A DNA stretch of 64,000 nt, from assembly GCA_030620095.1 (NCBI GenBank), contig JAUTXW010000556.1, positions 1,888,501-1,952,500 on the forward strand, given 5' to 3'. The notes below the pieces were generated by a model, which did no database searches, had not been told where the DNA came from, and worked only from the letters and a program-made list of their open reading frames with translations. The position numbers and the translations under genes were made by a program. The DNA is from Kuschelorhynchus macadamiae. Taxonomy: Eukaryota; Arthropoda; Insecta; Coleoptera; Curculionidae. Position 1 is the first letter of the stretch, and each line of letters opens with the position of its first letter. Of this stretch, positions 36,495 to 49,055 are shown piece after piece.

Positions 36495-37364
36495 TTAAGT
36501 TATTTTTTCCCCGGCAATATCGTTTTTATTTATAACGTTCTCTGTAATGTCGTATACTTTTCTAAGAAGAGGAAAGAACACATTGAGTCTTTTTCTTTCG
36601 TTCCGGGCTTTCCTTTGATATTTTTCCAAAGTCCAATTTGAAGTACAAGTCGAAAAATCTGCTGAACTGCTAGATGAAGGTATATGATCATTAATCTCAA
36701 TTACATTGTTTGCAGAAGCTTCATCTTCTGTACGATTTGTAGACCCGGGCCGTAAAACTATGTCACTCAATATTTGAATATGCGTCTCTGTTGCAGAATT
36801 GTTTTTACCCTCGCTCTCAGTCAAGGCTTCAGTAGAAACAAAACCGTAAGCTTTATCGTTAATTAACATATTATTTTCTTCAGTTAAAGAATGTTTTTGT
36901 TTTATTATAGGCTTTGATGTGGTTATTGGTGGCTTGATCATGCAGACAGGAAAAGAAACAGGTTTAACAAAATTCATCATTATTTGCATACTTTTTCCTA
37001 AATGGGTGGTATGTTCTCTTTGATTGATTAAAGTGCAATTTAAATGGCGCAAAAAATGCTTATGAGCGTTACCATAAACCCAGCACGGTGTTAAATTTTG
37101 TTTATGAGGTAATTTTTGAATTTTGCAAAGGGTTCTACAGAAACACTTAACATGACAAATCAACATATCAGATGTAAATTTTCGATTATTATAGAGTATT
37201 TTCAAATTTTACATCAAATGAAACTTCAGGCCACTTGGTGTTAAGAAAATTCTTCTGAACTTCTGTAATAAATTTTCCATTCAGCCAGTTTTTTAGGGCT
37301 TTAGAAACGTGTTTTTGTTCTTCTAGCAAGTTGACGGTGTGTAGCCAAGCACCTGAGGTAGTAC
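36495..37364 (-). pseudogene. transposase N-terminal exons (probable)
   Basis: A splice acceptor (pyrimidine run ending TTTTTAAAG) precedes 37364 on the minus strand. It opens a frame reading TTSGAWLHTVNLLEEQKHV and LKNWLNGKFI, ending at 37189. A second overlapping ORF (37205-36495) has CHVKCFCRTLCKIQKLPHK and CWVYGNAHKHFLRH, a Cys/His-rich stretch that could bind zinc and DNA, then a Ser/Thr-rich linker and NERKRLNVFFPLLRK. The two ORFs overlap by 17 bp in different frames, so a frameshift or another splice joins them. The donor that would link this to the core exon at 36261 is not identified. Confidence 0.5.
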
Positions 37365-38246
37365 CTTTAAAAAGAAAAATAAAAATATGTAAGTCGCTCG
37401 CTCGGCAGCTCGGTATATAGCGAATACAGGATTGTAGTAAATTAAGGAATGCATTCAATAATATATCAAAAATGATACACATTTGCTAAAAATGAACGGT
37501 CACGTCGATTTACATTTCTTGAATCATTCTATTTCTAGCCTCAAATCCTCCATCAATTTTCCATGATTAATTCTCGTAGGCAGGTACCTATTATAAGATA
37601 GTCAATTAAGTTTAAATCGAGTTTTAAATTGACAGTTTTATTTACGACATAAAACGAATATCTTAAATTCAATTTTACACATAGTGATTCAAATCAACCT
37701 CGAAATTAACTAAATAAAAATTGGGCCGATCTAAAAAACAATCAAAGTTGCCCATATGAGAATATCTGTAAATCATCCTATATAATTTTAAGAAATCACA
37801 CATTTGCTAAAAACGAGGCTAAAAATGAACGGTCACTTCGATTTAATTTTCTTGAATCATTCTATTTCTAGCCTCAAATCCTCCATCCATTTTCCATAAT
37901 TAATTCTAGTATGCAGGTACCTATTATAAGATAGTCAAGTAAGTTTAAATCGAGTTTTAAATTGACAGTTTTATTTACGACATAAAACAAATATCTTAAA
38001 TTCAATTTTACACATAGTGATTCAAATCAATCTCGAAATCAATTAAATAAAAATTGGGCCGATCTAAAAAACAATCAAAGTTGCCCATATGAGAACATCT
38101 GTGAATCGTCCAATATAATTTTAAGAAATACAATTATTTCGACATGACCGTATCAGAGCATATTTAGCAAATATTTTTCATTTTCGAGACGTATTATTTT
38201 ATAACAACTTTATAATCTTGTCATGTGTCAAGAATTACGAGTATAC
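37365..38246 (-). other. putative intron holding a 333-bp tandem duplication
   Basis: Donor GTATAC and acceptor TTTAAAG bound this segment on the minus strand. Bases of about 37477-37797 and 37798-38130 are near-identical direct copies with a 333-bp period in their shared part. Visible differences are a dozen or so substitutions and a 12-bp insertion near the start of the second copy. Both copies start at ACACATTTGCTAAAAA. Confidence 0.6.
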
Positions 38247-38548
38247 CTGCATTGTAGTTGCTGTTTTGAACATTCAGTTTGCTGTTGCTTGTGGACATCT
38301 CCAAGTTGACCTCGTGACTTCGTGTACTGTCGTCATCTCCTGCCAGCTTTTCCAACGAGTTTCGACTTTTTTCTCTGAAGTAGCTTAATATTTAATGCGA
38401 TCATTTTTTTTGACCTTGCATGAAATGGAACAAATTGGGTTTTTTTCTGGTATATTCTATAATATGAGATATAATCTTCCTTTTCAATTAAATCAGGTGC
38501 TATTTCGACCATAAACTTCATTACATTTCCTATACTAAATACCAGCAT
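38247..38548 (-). pseudogene. transposase gene first exon (candidate)
   Basis: An ORF from 38548 reads MKFMVEIAPDLIEKEDY and ends at 38333. A second frame from about 38385 runs SRNSLEKLAGDDDSTRSHE to NSNYNAG and ends at a GTATAC donor after 38247. Joining that donor to the acceptor at 37364 conceptually preserves the frame (GCA-G + GT gives Gly). The two frames probably represent one exon with a frameshift. Function of this N-terminal part is unknown. Confidence 0.4.
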
Positions 38549-38759
38549 AAAAATTAGAAAAAATAAGAATTAGAAACTCTATGCCCGTGTTCGTCGATAT
38601 TTTTCTCAATATTTCTTATATAGCCGTACCAATTCAGTGCTATTATGCTTTCAGAAAATTTTGTAATTAAACGACGTCAAGATTAATTCACGGTTTGATT
38701 TATTGATAATTCCTAGGAAAATTCAAAGAAATTGTCCATTTTTCTCTGATTTTATTCCT

Positions 38760-38890
38760 AAGAAATCTAGGGAAATTCACATACTTCCTAAGAAATCCTA
38801 TATACCTCCTGATACTTCCTAGGATTCCTGGTACTTCCTAGGAATTCCCGCATACTTCCTTGTGAATGTACACCTACTTCCTGCAGCTGT
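38760..38890. repeat. subterminal minisatellite, right
   Basis: About five or six units of the same TACTTCCTAGGAATTCC type as the left array, in the same strand orientation and less regular in length, running up to the right TIR. Confidence 0.85.
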
Positions 38891-38900
38891 TTACCCCTCG

Positions 38901-38908
38901 CGATTATT
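38901..38908. repeat. target-site duplication, right copy
   Basis: CGATTATT, identical to 32974-32981. Confidence 0.9.
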
Positions 38909-39073
38909 AAGAAAAAAAAGGTGGATGAAATGTAATCAAAATCAAAATATCATGTTTCACATGGTTTTCAAAGTTTTTAGTTTTTAGGGGCATGAAGTTC
39001 AATTCTCCTACTCATTTTATTTTTTAGAAATGTATGTTGCTGATTCTCTATCTCTTTATATATACGTATATGC

Positions 39074-39404
<331 letters not shown>

Positions 39405-39489
39405 CCAAAAAAGAAGTGTCGTAACTGATCGTGCTATACTCACGTCACTGAATATCGCCCCGAAACTCTCCAAAAAGTAATAAATATCT

Positions 39490-39975
39490 CAAAATCTAAT
39501 CATTTTCCTGAAGGGTTTATCAAAAAATAATTAAACAAAGAACCCACAAACATTATAACCAAACTAATCAATTAAAACAAGATAACATTAAAAAAAATGT
39601 AGTAATACCTTACACAAATCATTTATCAGAAAAAATAAAGTACATTTTAGGAAAACATAATATAATTGCATGTCACAAAGCACACAACTTAATTGGTTCT
39701 TTGTTCACTACACTAAAAAGTAAAGAACAAAAAAATGAAAAATCTAATCTAATCTACTCAGTACCTGTTTTACAAAGTAACACTCAACTAAAAAATATGA
39801 AGGGACATATATACAAAAAAATGCATCGACAGCCTTACAAACAAAAAACAGAAAAACATATTTATTACCAAAATAATAACAGAAAATATCATAAACTTAT
39901 TATAAAAGAAATGCTTCATATAAAAAAAGAAAAATACGCTGTTAATGACAAGCAAGACGTAAAAATCTAAGCCAA
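39490..39975 (+). pseudogene. Penelope-like element C-terminus, third copy
   Basis: In two frames the plus strand reads PEGFIKK, VVIPYTNHLSEKIKYILGKHN, AHNLIGS, FTTLKSKEQKNEKSNLIYSVPV and later IIKEMLHIKKEKYAVNDKQDV. These are the pre-nuclease linker, the start of the GIY-YIG block and the conserved C-terminal helix of Penelope-like proteins. The stretch that should hold YIG and the catalytic Arg is missing or deleted between YSVPV and the KEMLHI helix. The plus ORF at 39701-39970 is therefore part of this remnant. It lies between two long (TA)n tracts. Confidence 0.68.
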
Positions 39976-41330
<1,355 letters not shown>

Positions 41331-44073
41331 CAGTGGCGACTCGAGGTTTACCAAACAGGGGAGGGGGAGAGTAGAAGTAATTAGGAGCAAAATCAAAACA
41401 AAAACGGAGCAATATGTTAACAACAATGTTGTATTACAAAATAACTCATACTTAATCAGTTTTTCATTTATCTTCCATAAAAACATAAAGCTAGAAACCA
41501 AAAGATAGTATTTTGTTGTTTTAATTGATAAGAAGGAATAGAACAATTTATTTGGTTTAACGTCCTTATTATTCTTTAACTCTTACGGCTTTATGACACA
41601 TTACAAGTTTCAGAAAATATCATTTCCAAATTAACCATTGTCTTTAAATTTACAAGATTTTTTTTGTACGCATAGAATACGTTATTTAACCATATTTTAT
41701 ATTTTATAATTTAGAATATGATCTATTTTTCATATATTTTATTTTTAGTGATGTCGCGAGACGAGACTAAACGTATACTCCCGGCACCGTTTAAGCTCGA
41801 CGCTCGAGAGACGAGACGTGATTTTCGCGTCGTCTCCACTTTTACCAAGTAGCTTAAAGGTATACTTACACACCTGACGAATTCAGTACTTCAATATTTT
41901 TTCAGAAGTTTTCTGATGATTTTTAATTTACGTATTGGTTTTGCACCTCTTAATGATTTTTAATGTGATACCAATTTTTTGGTAATACATAATTTCGAGG
42001 GTGTCTGGTAATATTTTTAACGGTCTTTTCGACATTAAATTTTAAAGATTTGAAAAAATACTGTACAAAAAATTTTTGTGGTTTTCTCTGAACGGCCAGA
42101 CTTCGCTGAAAAATAAACAATTGAAATATGGAAAGTAAAGAAAATAGCATACACTTCGTTATTTTAAATGGAACACCTTCTGTAATAATGTTTCAATCAA
42201 TGTGCATCTTGCTGGTTATGAAAACAGCAGGTTGGTACCTTAAAGACAAGCGTATATTACTTTCTAACAACTAACGTTTGTTAAATACATTACCTCTTAT
42301 GGGAAGGTTTTTGTCAAATTTCTCGGTTGTCTTTAAAGACAAAAGCAACAAACCTAGCACATGTATAATCAGCGAGAAGATGACCATTTATTGAAATAAT
42401 ATAATATGTGGTGCCCAATTTAAAATAACAAAGTCGGTGCCTATTATTTTATTTTCCAACTGTCACTAGTTTATTTTTAGCAAATCCTGCCGATTCAGAG
42501 AAAACCATCATACTTTTATATTTTTATACAATATTTTTTGATATCTCTAAAAGTGTACAGAGATTTATTTTGTTATATTTTACCGAGATCTACATCTTAA
42601 TTTTAAAACAAAGAAATTAATATTAAGAGTTTCATTTAAACCACAAGAATTTCCCAAAAAGAAAATAAACAAATGATTACTGAAAAGTAAAGAAATGAGA
42701 ATGAAGTTTGTTATTTTAATTTTAAAACCCTGTATATTTTTATATAATTAATTGGGTATGTTCTTGCTGTTCATAAATATATTGAAATCTTTAAAATTAT
42801 AGAAAAACATTTACAAAAACCTTTCCATAAGAGGCAGTGTACAAATGGCTTCAAATTTGTTTTTGTCAATTTTAATGGTAATTTTTATCGATGAAGGTAT
42901 CAAACTTGGTATATTGGAAGAAGAGAGCCATTTAATGAAAACAGGGTCGGTAAGAAAGTCGTTGGTTTTTTTTAACTTTCCAATTGCCATTTCTTTATTT
43001 TCTTTACAAGTCCTGGCTTTTCAGAAGATTTTGAAGATAAAATCTTAAAGTTATTGTTTTTCTCTAATTTTGGAAATATTATATAATGAACAGAAACCTT
43101 GTGCTGGCGCAAGATAAATGGTGATCACCTAATTTTTAGCTTACTAATATTTCTGTATGTAGGGTAGTCTCAAAAGAGCATGAAAAACAATAATAAATGT
43201 CTTTTAACGTAACTGCTTTAAAACTATTGATTTTTTAATTATCTTGCTTTAGGAAAAATCAAATTTAACGTTTGAAAATTACAATTACTCTATTGTCTTA
43301 AAAGGGAGTCATATTCATTCTGTAATTAAAATATAGGAAACAACAGCTTAAAAATAATTTTTAGAATATCTTATCTATTAAAATTTAAAAAAAATCAGTA
43401 TTTTGACATTATTTGTATACAACTTGTTTTTATTAACTAGCCCTATAGTAGCAAGTTTCAAGATTAAGAAATTTTGCTTATTTGGTCAAACAAATATGAT
43501 TGTTAATTTTTAAACGGGGAAGCACTGTTTTGTTTAATAGGGATAGTAATAATACATTAAACTATTAAAAACAGTCTAAAAATTAAAGAACAATTTCCTG
43601 TCGGTCCGTTTATCTATACTACCGTATCTCCGAAGCTATAAAAGAATTAAAAAAAATTTAAATACGAAAGCTACCTGATAGAAATGATATTTTTATTTTT
43701 TAGTATTTCGTTTCTCCGAGCTGGACAACAACGTTCTTAGACTAAATGAAACACGTCTATAAATTTATTTTTGAAATGTACTAAAATTTTCCAACATTTT
43801 TTATTTAATTTAGTAAAATATCAAAAAGCATATGGTTTGAAGTTATTGGCAGTTAAAAATTGCTCCTTTTGGCACTTCGAGATCTGTAGAAACTAAACGG
43901 CTTCTACAGAAATCAAACACCACACTTTTAGAAAAGGTTGCCAGAAAAAGTTTAATTCGGCGCAAAATGAATGTCAAACAGTTACCTTATTAGAGCTGGC
44001 AATTTATATATTAACATTTCATTTAATTGCATGTCGAAGTCAAACTCATCAAGATGTTTGATTGAACGTCAAC

Positions 44074-44272
44074 TGTTACGTATGCCGTAACGTGTGGAAC
44101 CCGCTTTAGCTATAGTTTAGAGTCGTGCCGCTAGATGGGCCTATCATAAGCAAGAGCTGATTAGAAGTTAAGAAAACACATTACGTTACTTTTCCTGTAA
44201 CAATGTGTTGTATTTAATAAATTAATAACTAATACAACAGTTGTGTAATTTAATAAGAAACAATATAAAACA
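44074..44272 (+). repeat. 5' LTR of the Gypsy element
   Basis: TGTTACG to AAAACA. It differs from the 3' LTR by a 4-bp indel near the start and scattered substitutions. It contains an AATAAA signal in its AT-rich second half. Confidence 0.92.
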
Positions 44273-44290
44273 TGGTGTCAGTGATGGACA
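44273..44290 (+). promoter_or_regulatory. primer-binding site (tRNA)
   Basis: TGGTGTCAGTGATGG directly abuts the 5' LTR. The TGG start is complementary to the CCA end of a tRNA; the particular tRNA was not identified. Confidence 0.65.
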
Positions 44291-44386
44291 GTGTTCAATA
44301 AAATGAGAAAATAAAACAGGTACAATAATAATAAAAGCCTGTAGTTTAGTAAGAAATAATATACGAAAGAGATAAGTAATAACAAA

Positions 44387-45165
44387 ATGGCGGCTAATTT
44401 TAAGCCGCCAAAAGCAATAATATTCGATTAGCATGTTACAAAGAATTTTGAGAAGTTTTTGAATAGTTTCAAAATATATCTGAAAGCCTCAGGTTATGAT
44501 AAAACTAAAATTGCAATATTTCTAAATTTGGCTGGGGATGAGGCCCAGGATGTTTTCCAAACGTTTGGGTTAACACAAGATGAATGGAAGAATTATAAAA
44601 CCGTCTTAAAAGCATTTCAGGATAATTGTAAGCCATTAAGAACTGAAATTTATGACAGATTCAAGTTTTTTACTAGAAAACAAGAAGAAGTTAAAGAATT
44701 TGATTATTTTTTAACAAAAGTAAAAATGCTTGCCAAATTTGTAATTTTGGAGACTTAAAAGATTTATTGATCAGAGACAAATTGGTCAGTGGTCTACAAG
44801 ATGTAGCTCTACAAGAGCGATTACTAAGAATTGAAAATTTGAACCTGGAAATAGCTGAAGCACAGTGTAGAATGTCAAAGGCAAGTAAGATACAAATACA
44901 AGGGATTCGAAGGTAAATTCCATAAGAGTCAAGCGAGAAGAGAGAGCTGGTAATAGTAGTAATACATACAATTGTTTAAAATGTGGAACAAAGCATGGTC
45001 TAAGAAGTTGTCCTGCATATGGAAAAATATGTATGGACTGCAATAAACCTAATCATTTCGCAGTGGGTTGTAGAAAGAACAAGGTAAATAAGAATAAATT
45101 TAAGAAATATAGAAGCGTAAATGAAGTTTTGAAAGAGGTTAGTACTAATAGTGAAGCTGATATAT
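44387..45165 (+). pseudogene. Gypsy gag (capsid and zinc knuckles)
   Basis: The ATG at 44387 opens MAANFKPPKAIIFD, followed by a TAG at 44429 and then a capsid-like region (NFEKFLNSFKIYLKASGYD, DDEA-like GDEAQDVF). A frameshift near 44737 moves the frame to NFGDLKDLLIRDKLVSGLQD. Two CCHC knuckles follow at about 44975-45073: CLKCGTKHGLRSC and CMDCNKPNHFAVGC, which in the family bind genomic RNA. The stop and frameshift make it non-functional. Confidence 0.85.
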
Positions 45166-45199
45166 AGATTCAATAATACTAGATAATATAAACTGTAAG

Positions 45200-47995
45200 C
45201 AAAACAATGATATTTGGACGATAAATATAGTAATAAACATTGTAAATGTTACTTTTAAACTTGACACGGGTGCAAATTGTAACTTTATTCCTCTAAACAT
45301 TTTGAAAAATTTGAAACTCGAACATAAAATTATATAAAAAAACTTAATTTCACAAGCATATGGTAATAATAATCAAATTAAGACAATAGGGCATGTTATT
45401 TTGATGTGCATTGTAAGAAACGTTAGATATAATATTAAATTTGTAGTAGTTGAATGTGACAGTATGCCAATTTTAGGTTTAAATTCATGTACTAAACTAG
45501 GTTTATTGAAAATAATTGATCCTGTTAAAATATTAGATGAACAAGAACGATTTTTAAAAAAGCATCATAATGTTTTTGATGGTACAGGTAAAATACCCTT
45601 GAGGTATAAGATTGTTTTAGGATCAAAGGCACAACCTGTTAGTAATGCATGTAGAAGAGTACCAGAGGCATTAAAATCAAAATTAAAGTTGGCTTTAAAT
45701 GATTTGGAAAAAAAGAAAAATTATTTCAAAAATGAGTGAGTCTACTGAATGGGTAAACAATCTAGTAATTGTTGAGAAGCCATCACACCTAAATAAGTAT
45801 GTATCTCTTGATCAATTTCAAATACCAACAGTAGAGGAGTTGACTATTAAATTAAGAGATAAAATTTTTTTCACTGTATTAGGTTAAAAAAAAGGGTTCT
45901 ATCATGTTCCCCTAGATGCGGATAGTAAAAAATTGTATACTCTTATTACCCCTTTTGGAGAATCTTGTTTTAATAGGCTAGCCTTTATATTAAGTGTTAG
46001 TCCGGAAGTTTTTCAACGTATAAATGAGATAATTTTTGGGGATTTACCTATAGGTATCTATTTTGATGATTTCATTATTAGGGGTGTAGATGAGTCTGAA
46101 CATGATAAAATCCTTAAAGAGGTTATAAAAAGAGCAGAGAAATTTGAAGTTAAATTTAATAAAAATAAAGTTCAATACAAAGTAAATAAAGTAAGCTATG
46201 TTGAATAAGTGGTTTCCTCCGAAGGTGTAAGGCCTGACCCGGATTCCGTCAAAGCTGTTCTGTGTCTTGAAGAACCTAAAAATAAAACTGATTTTTTGTA
46301 AGGATACTTGGTATGATAAATTATCTATCTAAATACTTACCTAAACTTTCTGATTTGTTGGCACCATTAAGAATGCTAATAAAACATGATGTAGTATGGC
46401 AATGGAATAAAGATCACACTAATACATTTTTAAACATTAAAAAAATAATTTCGGAAATTTCAACTTTAAAAATTTTTGACCCAGAATCGCCAATAGAAAT
46501 TCACACTGATGCTAGCCAAAATGGCATAGGTGGTTGCCTGATGCAACAAGGAAAGCCAATGGCGTTTTGTTCTCGTAGCCTCACAGAGACCGAGTGTAGG
46601 TGGGCACAAATTGAAAAAGAACATTTAATATTTCTTTTAGTCTTGAAAGATCTCATCGTTTTGTTTATGGAAGAAGAATTACAATAAAGATTGATCTCAA
46701 ACCTTTAGTTTTGTTAAATAAAAAAGAAATTTGTAAATTTGATTAAAATTAAAAATGTTAAAATATAACTTCAATGTTGAATACCTACCGGGAAAATATA
46801 TGTATATCTCAGATCTCTTGTCTAGGTCTTCTATTAAAACACCTGTAAAAGATGATGTTGAAATGAAAGAGATTATTCATTCCGTAGATATTGACTTACC
46901 AATTTCACAAGAAAGATTGCATGAGTTAAAAACTGCTACCGCCAAAGATTCTGTTTTAACATAATTTTAAATTGGTGGTTCCTACAATATTGCGACCAAA
47001 AATGTTGACAAAACACGTTGGGCATTTTGGTATTGAAAAATCAAACTATGAAAATTTTTTATTGGCCAGGTTTATCTCGTGACGTTGAAGATTTTGTTTC
47101 TAAGTACAAAACGTGTTTAAAGTTTTCTAGGAATATTGTAAAAGAGCCACTAATTCAGCATGAAAGGCCACAAACTCCATTTTTAAAGGTGGCAGAAGAT
47201 ATTTTAACTTACGCGGGCAAAGACTATTTAACTTTAATTGATTATTTTAGTATTTAGTTAGAATTGATACAGCAAGAGAAATTATTAAACATCTTAAAAT
47301 AATTTTTGCCACTTGGAACGCCATGTCCAACTACTTTTATGTCAGGCAACATGCCTTTCGATAGCAAAGAATTTAAGAGTTTTGTTTCAAGTTGGGATAT
47401 AAATTTAATAACTTCTAGCCCTAAATATCCTAAGTCAAAAGGATTAGCCGAAAAAGCTGTGGGAATGTGCAAAAATATTCTAAAAAAATGTAATGACTTA
47501 AATATTGACATATATAGAGCTTAATGTTTCTCCTTCCGAGTTATTAAATAATACAATACTTCGTACGTGTTTGCCAGTTACGAATAAGATATTAAATAAG
47601 AATCAAAATATTGACATTAAGCAGACTAAAAATAAAAGAGCCAAAGCTAAATATTATTATGATAAATCTTCTCAAAATAGATACTCATTTAGTAAAGGTC
47701 AAAAATTAAATACTCCGCGTTCATATCTGGTCAGAGAAAATTTAGATAGTTCTTAGAAGAAATTCATCACATATTCGCGAAAATCCAAATCCAATATGTC
47801 TTAATCATGATACAAATGACTTAACACCTAGTATTAATGATAGTGAAGTAAGACCAACACCTAAAGATTATGAAAACTTTACTAATGGAAATGAGATTTT
47901 AGATTGTGACAAACCAACTCTAAATTTTAAATCAAAATCTTATATATATAACCCGTTCTGGTCGAAATATTATAAGACCTTCTAGATTTAGAGAT
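45200..47995 (+). pseudogene. Gypsy pol (protease, RT, RNase H, integrase)
   Basis: Fragments in order: protease LDTGANCNF (about 45260) with MPILGL later; RT from IPLRYKI to RRVPEAL, then EWVNNLVIVEKPS, QIPTVEEL, FYHVPLD, TPFGESCF and the catalytic YFDD near 46060; connection WQWNKDHT; RNase H IHTDASQNGIGG with QIEKEHL; then YLPGKYMYISDLLSR. Integrase shows the HVGHFGIEK zinc region, YWPGL, DILTYAGKDYLTLIDYFS, GNMPFDSKEF and KSKGLAEKAVG. It ends with TRSGRNIIRPSRF. Residues expected between EKPS and LNKY in the RT are deleted, and the second integrase Asp is Gly (47345-47347). Many frameshifts and stops occur. Confidence 0.9.
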
Positions 47996-48026
47996 TAAGT
48001 GCTAAAAGAATTTGTTTTAAGTTTTT

Positions 48027-48041
48027 AAGAAAAGAGGGGGA
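48027..48041 (+). promoter_or_regulatory. polypurine tract
   Basis: AAGAAAAGAGGGGGA, all purine, immediately before the 3' LTR; the priming site for plus-strand DNA synthesis in LTR elements. Confidence 0.85.
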
Positions 48042-48244
48042 TGTTACATACGTATGTCGTAACGTGTGGAACCCGCTTTAGTTATAGTTTAGAGTCGTGC
48101 CGCTAGATAGGCCTAGCACAAGCAACAGCTAATTAGAAGTTAAGAAAACACATTACGTTCCCTTTCCTGTAACAATGTGTTGTATTTAATAAATTAATAA
48201 CTAATACAACAGTTGTATAATTTAATAAGAAATAATATAAAACA
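48042..48244 (+). repeat. 3' LTR of the Gypsy element
   Basis: TGTTACATACG to AAAACA, preceded by the polypurine tract at 48027-48041. Confidence 0.92.
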
Positions 48245-49055
48245 TCAACAGTCAGTTTTAACCGTTTAAAGTTATAAATTATGTATTGTAAATTATCATG
48301 TAAATGATTAGAACGCATTTTTAAAGGACTAACATCCAGTCAGATGCCATCTTCTGTAGCATATCCATTTAACTTTTAACAGGCGAGACGAGGCAACTTT
48401 AATCTCGTTTCGTCTCGTCTCGCGGCATCACTACATATTCTCAATTCTCAAAACGTAACAGTAAAAATAAATATGTCAAAATATCTTGAAGTGTACAGGG
48501 TAGCTTTTTTCGTTGATATTATAGGGTATAGAGATAATAAAACTAAGATACGTGTCCCATTCTCTTTTTTAGTGTTTAGTTTAATGGGGTAGTCCGATCT
48601 ACGCTAACTGGATTGGTTTAGAAAATACAGGCTGATTCTCAAAATCTCCCGTTTCTTATTATCTTTTATTACTCGGTTATTTATGGAGATAAAAAAAACT
48701 TTAAATACAAAAGTTTTATGACTTTTTACGTAGAATCCAGCGGCATACTTAAAGAAAAATATTTTAAAAATTTTTGAGATATTATCGAAAGTAGCATTTT
48801 GTTAAATGGGACACCTATATCTAAGTATCTAGAAAAATTGCATTTTTTCTTGCGATTGCAACAATATATAATACTTAATATTTTGCTTTCTCCTAAATAG
48901 TTAAAATACCAAAAAACATTTATATTTGGTTGGCCATGGACTAAATTCATTAGGCGTTTGTTTTTGTTTGTTTACATGTCATAAAATTAAATAACAATTA
49001 ATTATTGATTGTCAAATTCCGTTTTCGATTATATTTGTTAAAAAAGGTGTCCAAA

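Larger units (their letters stand above)
32982..38900 (-). mobile_element. complete unclassified DNA transposon (17-bp TIR, 8-bp TSD)
   Basis: The left end reads CGAGGGGTAAACAGCTG from 32982 and the right end is its exact inverse ending at 38900. The 8 bp CGATTATT occur immediately outside both ends (32974-32981 and 38901-38908), a perfect target-site duplication. Inside lie 21-bp minisatellites near both ends and one minus-strand transposase-like gene. An 8-bp duplication is shared by hAT, P and a few other superfamilies. The CGAGGGG terminus matches none that I know, and the protein is not hAT. The exact duplication suggests a single insertion event that has not been rearranged at its ends. 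Confidence 0.85.
44074..48244 (+). mobile_element. Ty3/Gypsy LTR retrotransposon, degenerate
   Basis: LTRs of 199 and 203 bp (44074-44272, 48042-48244) begin TG and end CA and are clearly homologous. A perfect 5-bp duplication TCAAC lies outside (44069-44073, 48245-48249). A primer site TGGTGTCAGTG follows the left LTR at 44273, and a polypurine tract AAGAAAAGAGGGGGA ends just before the right LTR. Gag and pol regions lie between in the order protease, RT, RNase H, integrase, which defines Ty3/Gypsy. The length of 4.17 kb is short for the family because of internal deletions. Confidence 0.93.
41746..48433. mobile_element. element with GC-rich TIRs, host of the Gypsy insertion
   Basis: The left end TAGTGATGTCGCGAGACGAG (41746) matches the inverse of the right end, TAGTGATGCCGCGAGACGAG (ending 48433). 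If the leading TA is the duplication, the target is TA. Otherwise no clear duplication is visible. Without the LTR element inside, it would be about 2.5 kb. No transposase is recognised. Bases of about 42160-42190 and 42715-42745 resemble worn mariner outer ends. Confidence 0.5.

Noticed and set aside
43500..43525. GGGGAAGCACTG as the missing left end of the hAT at 16.7-18.4 kb
   Set aside because: A short match 25 kb away with no other similarity; coincidence.
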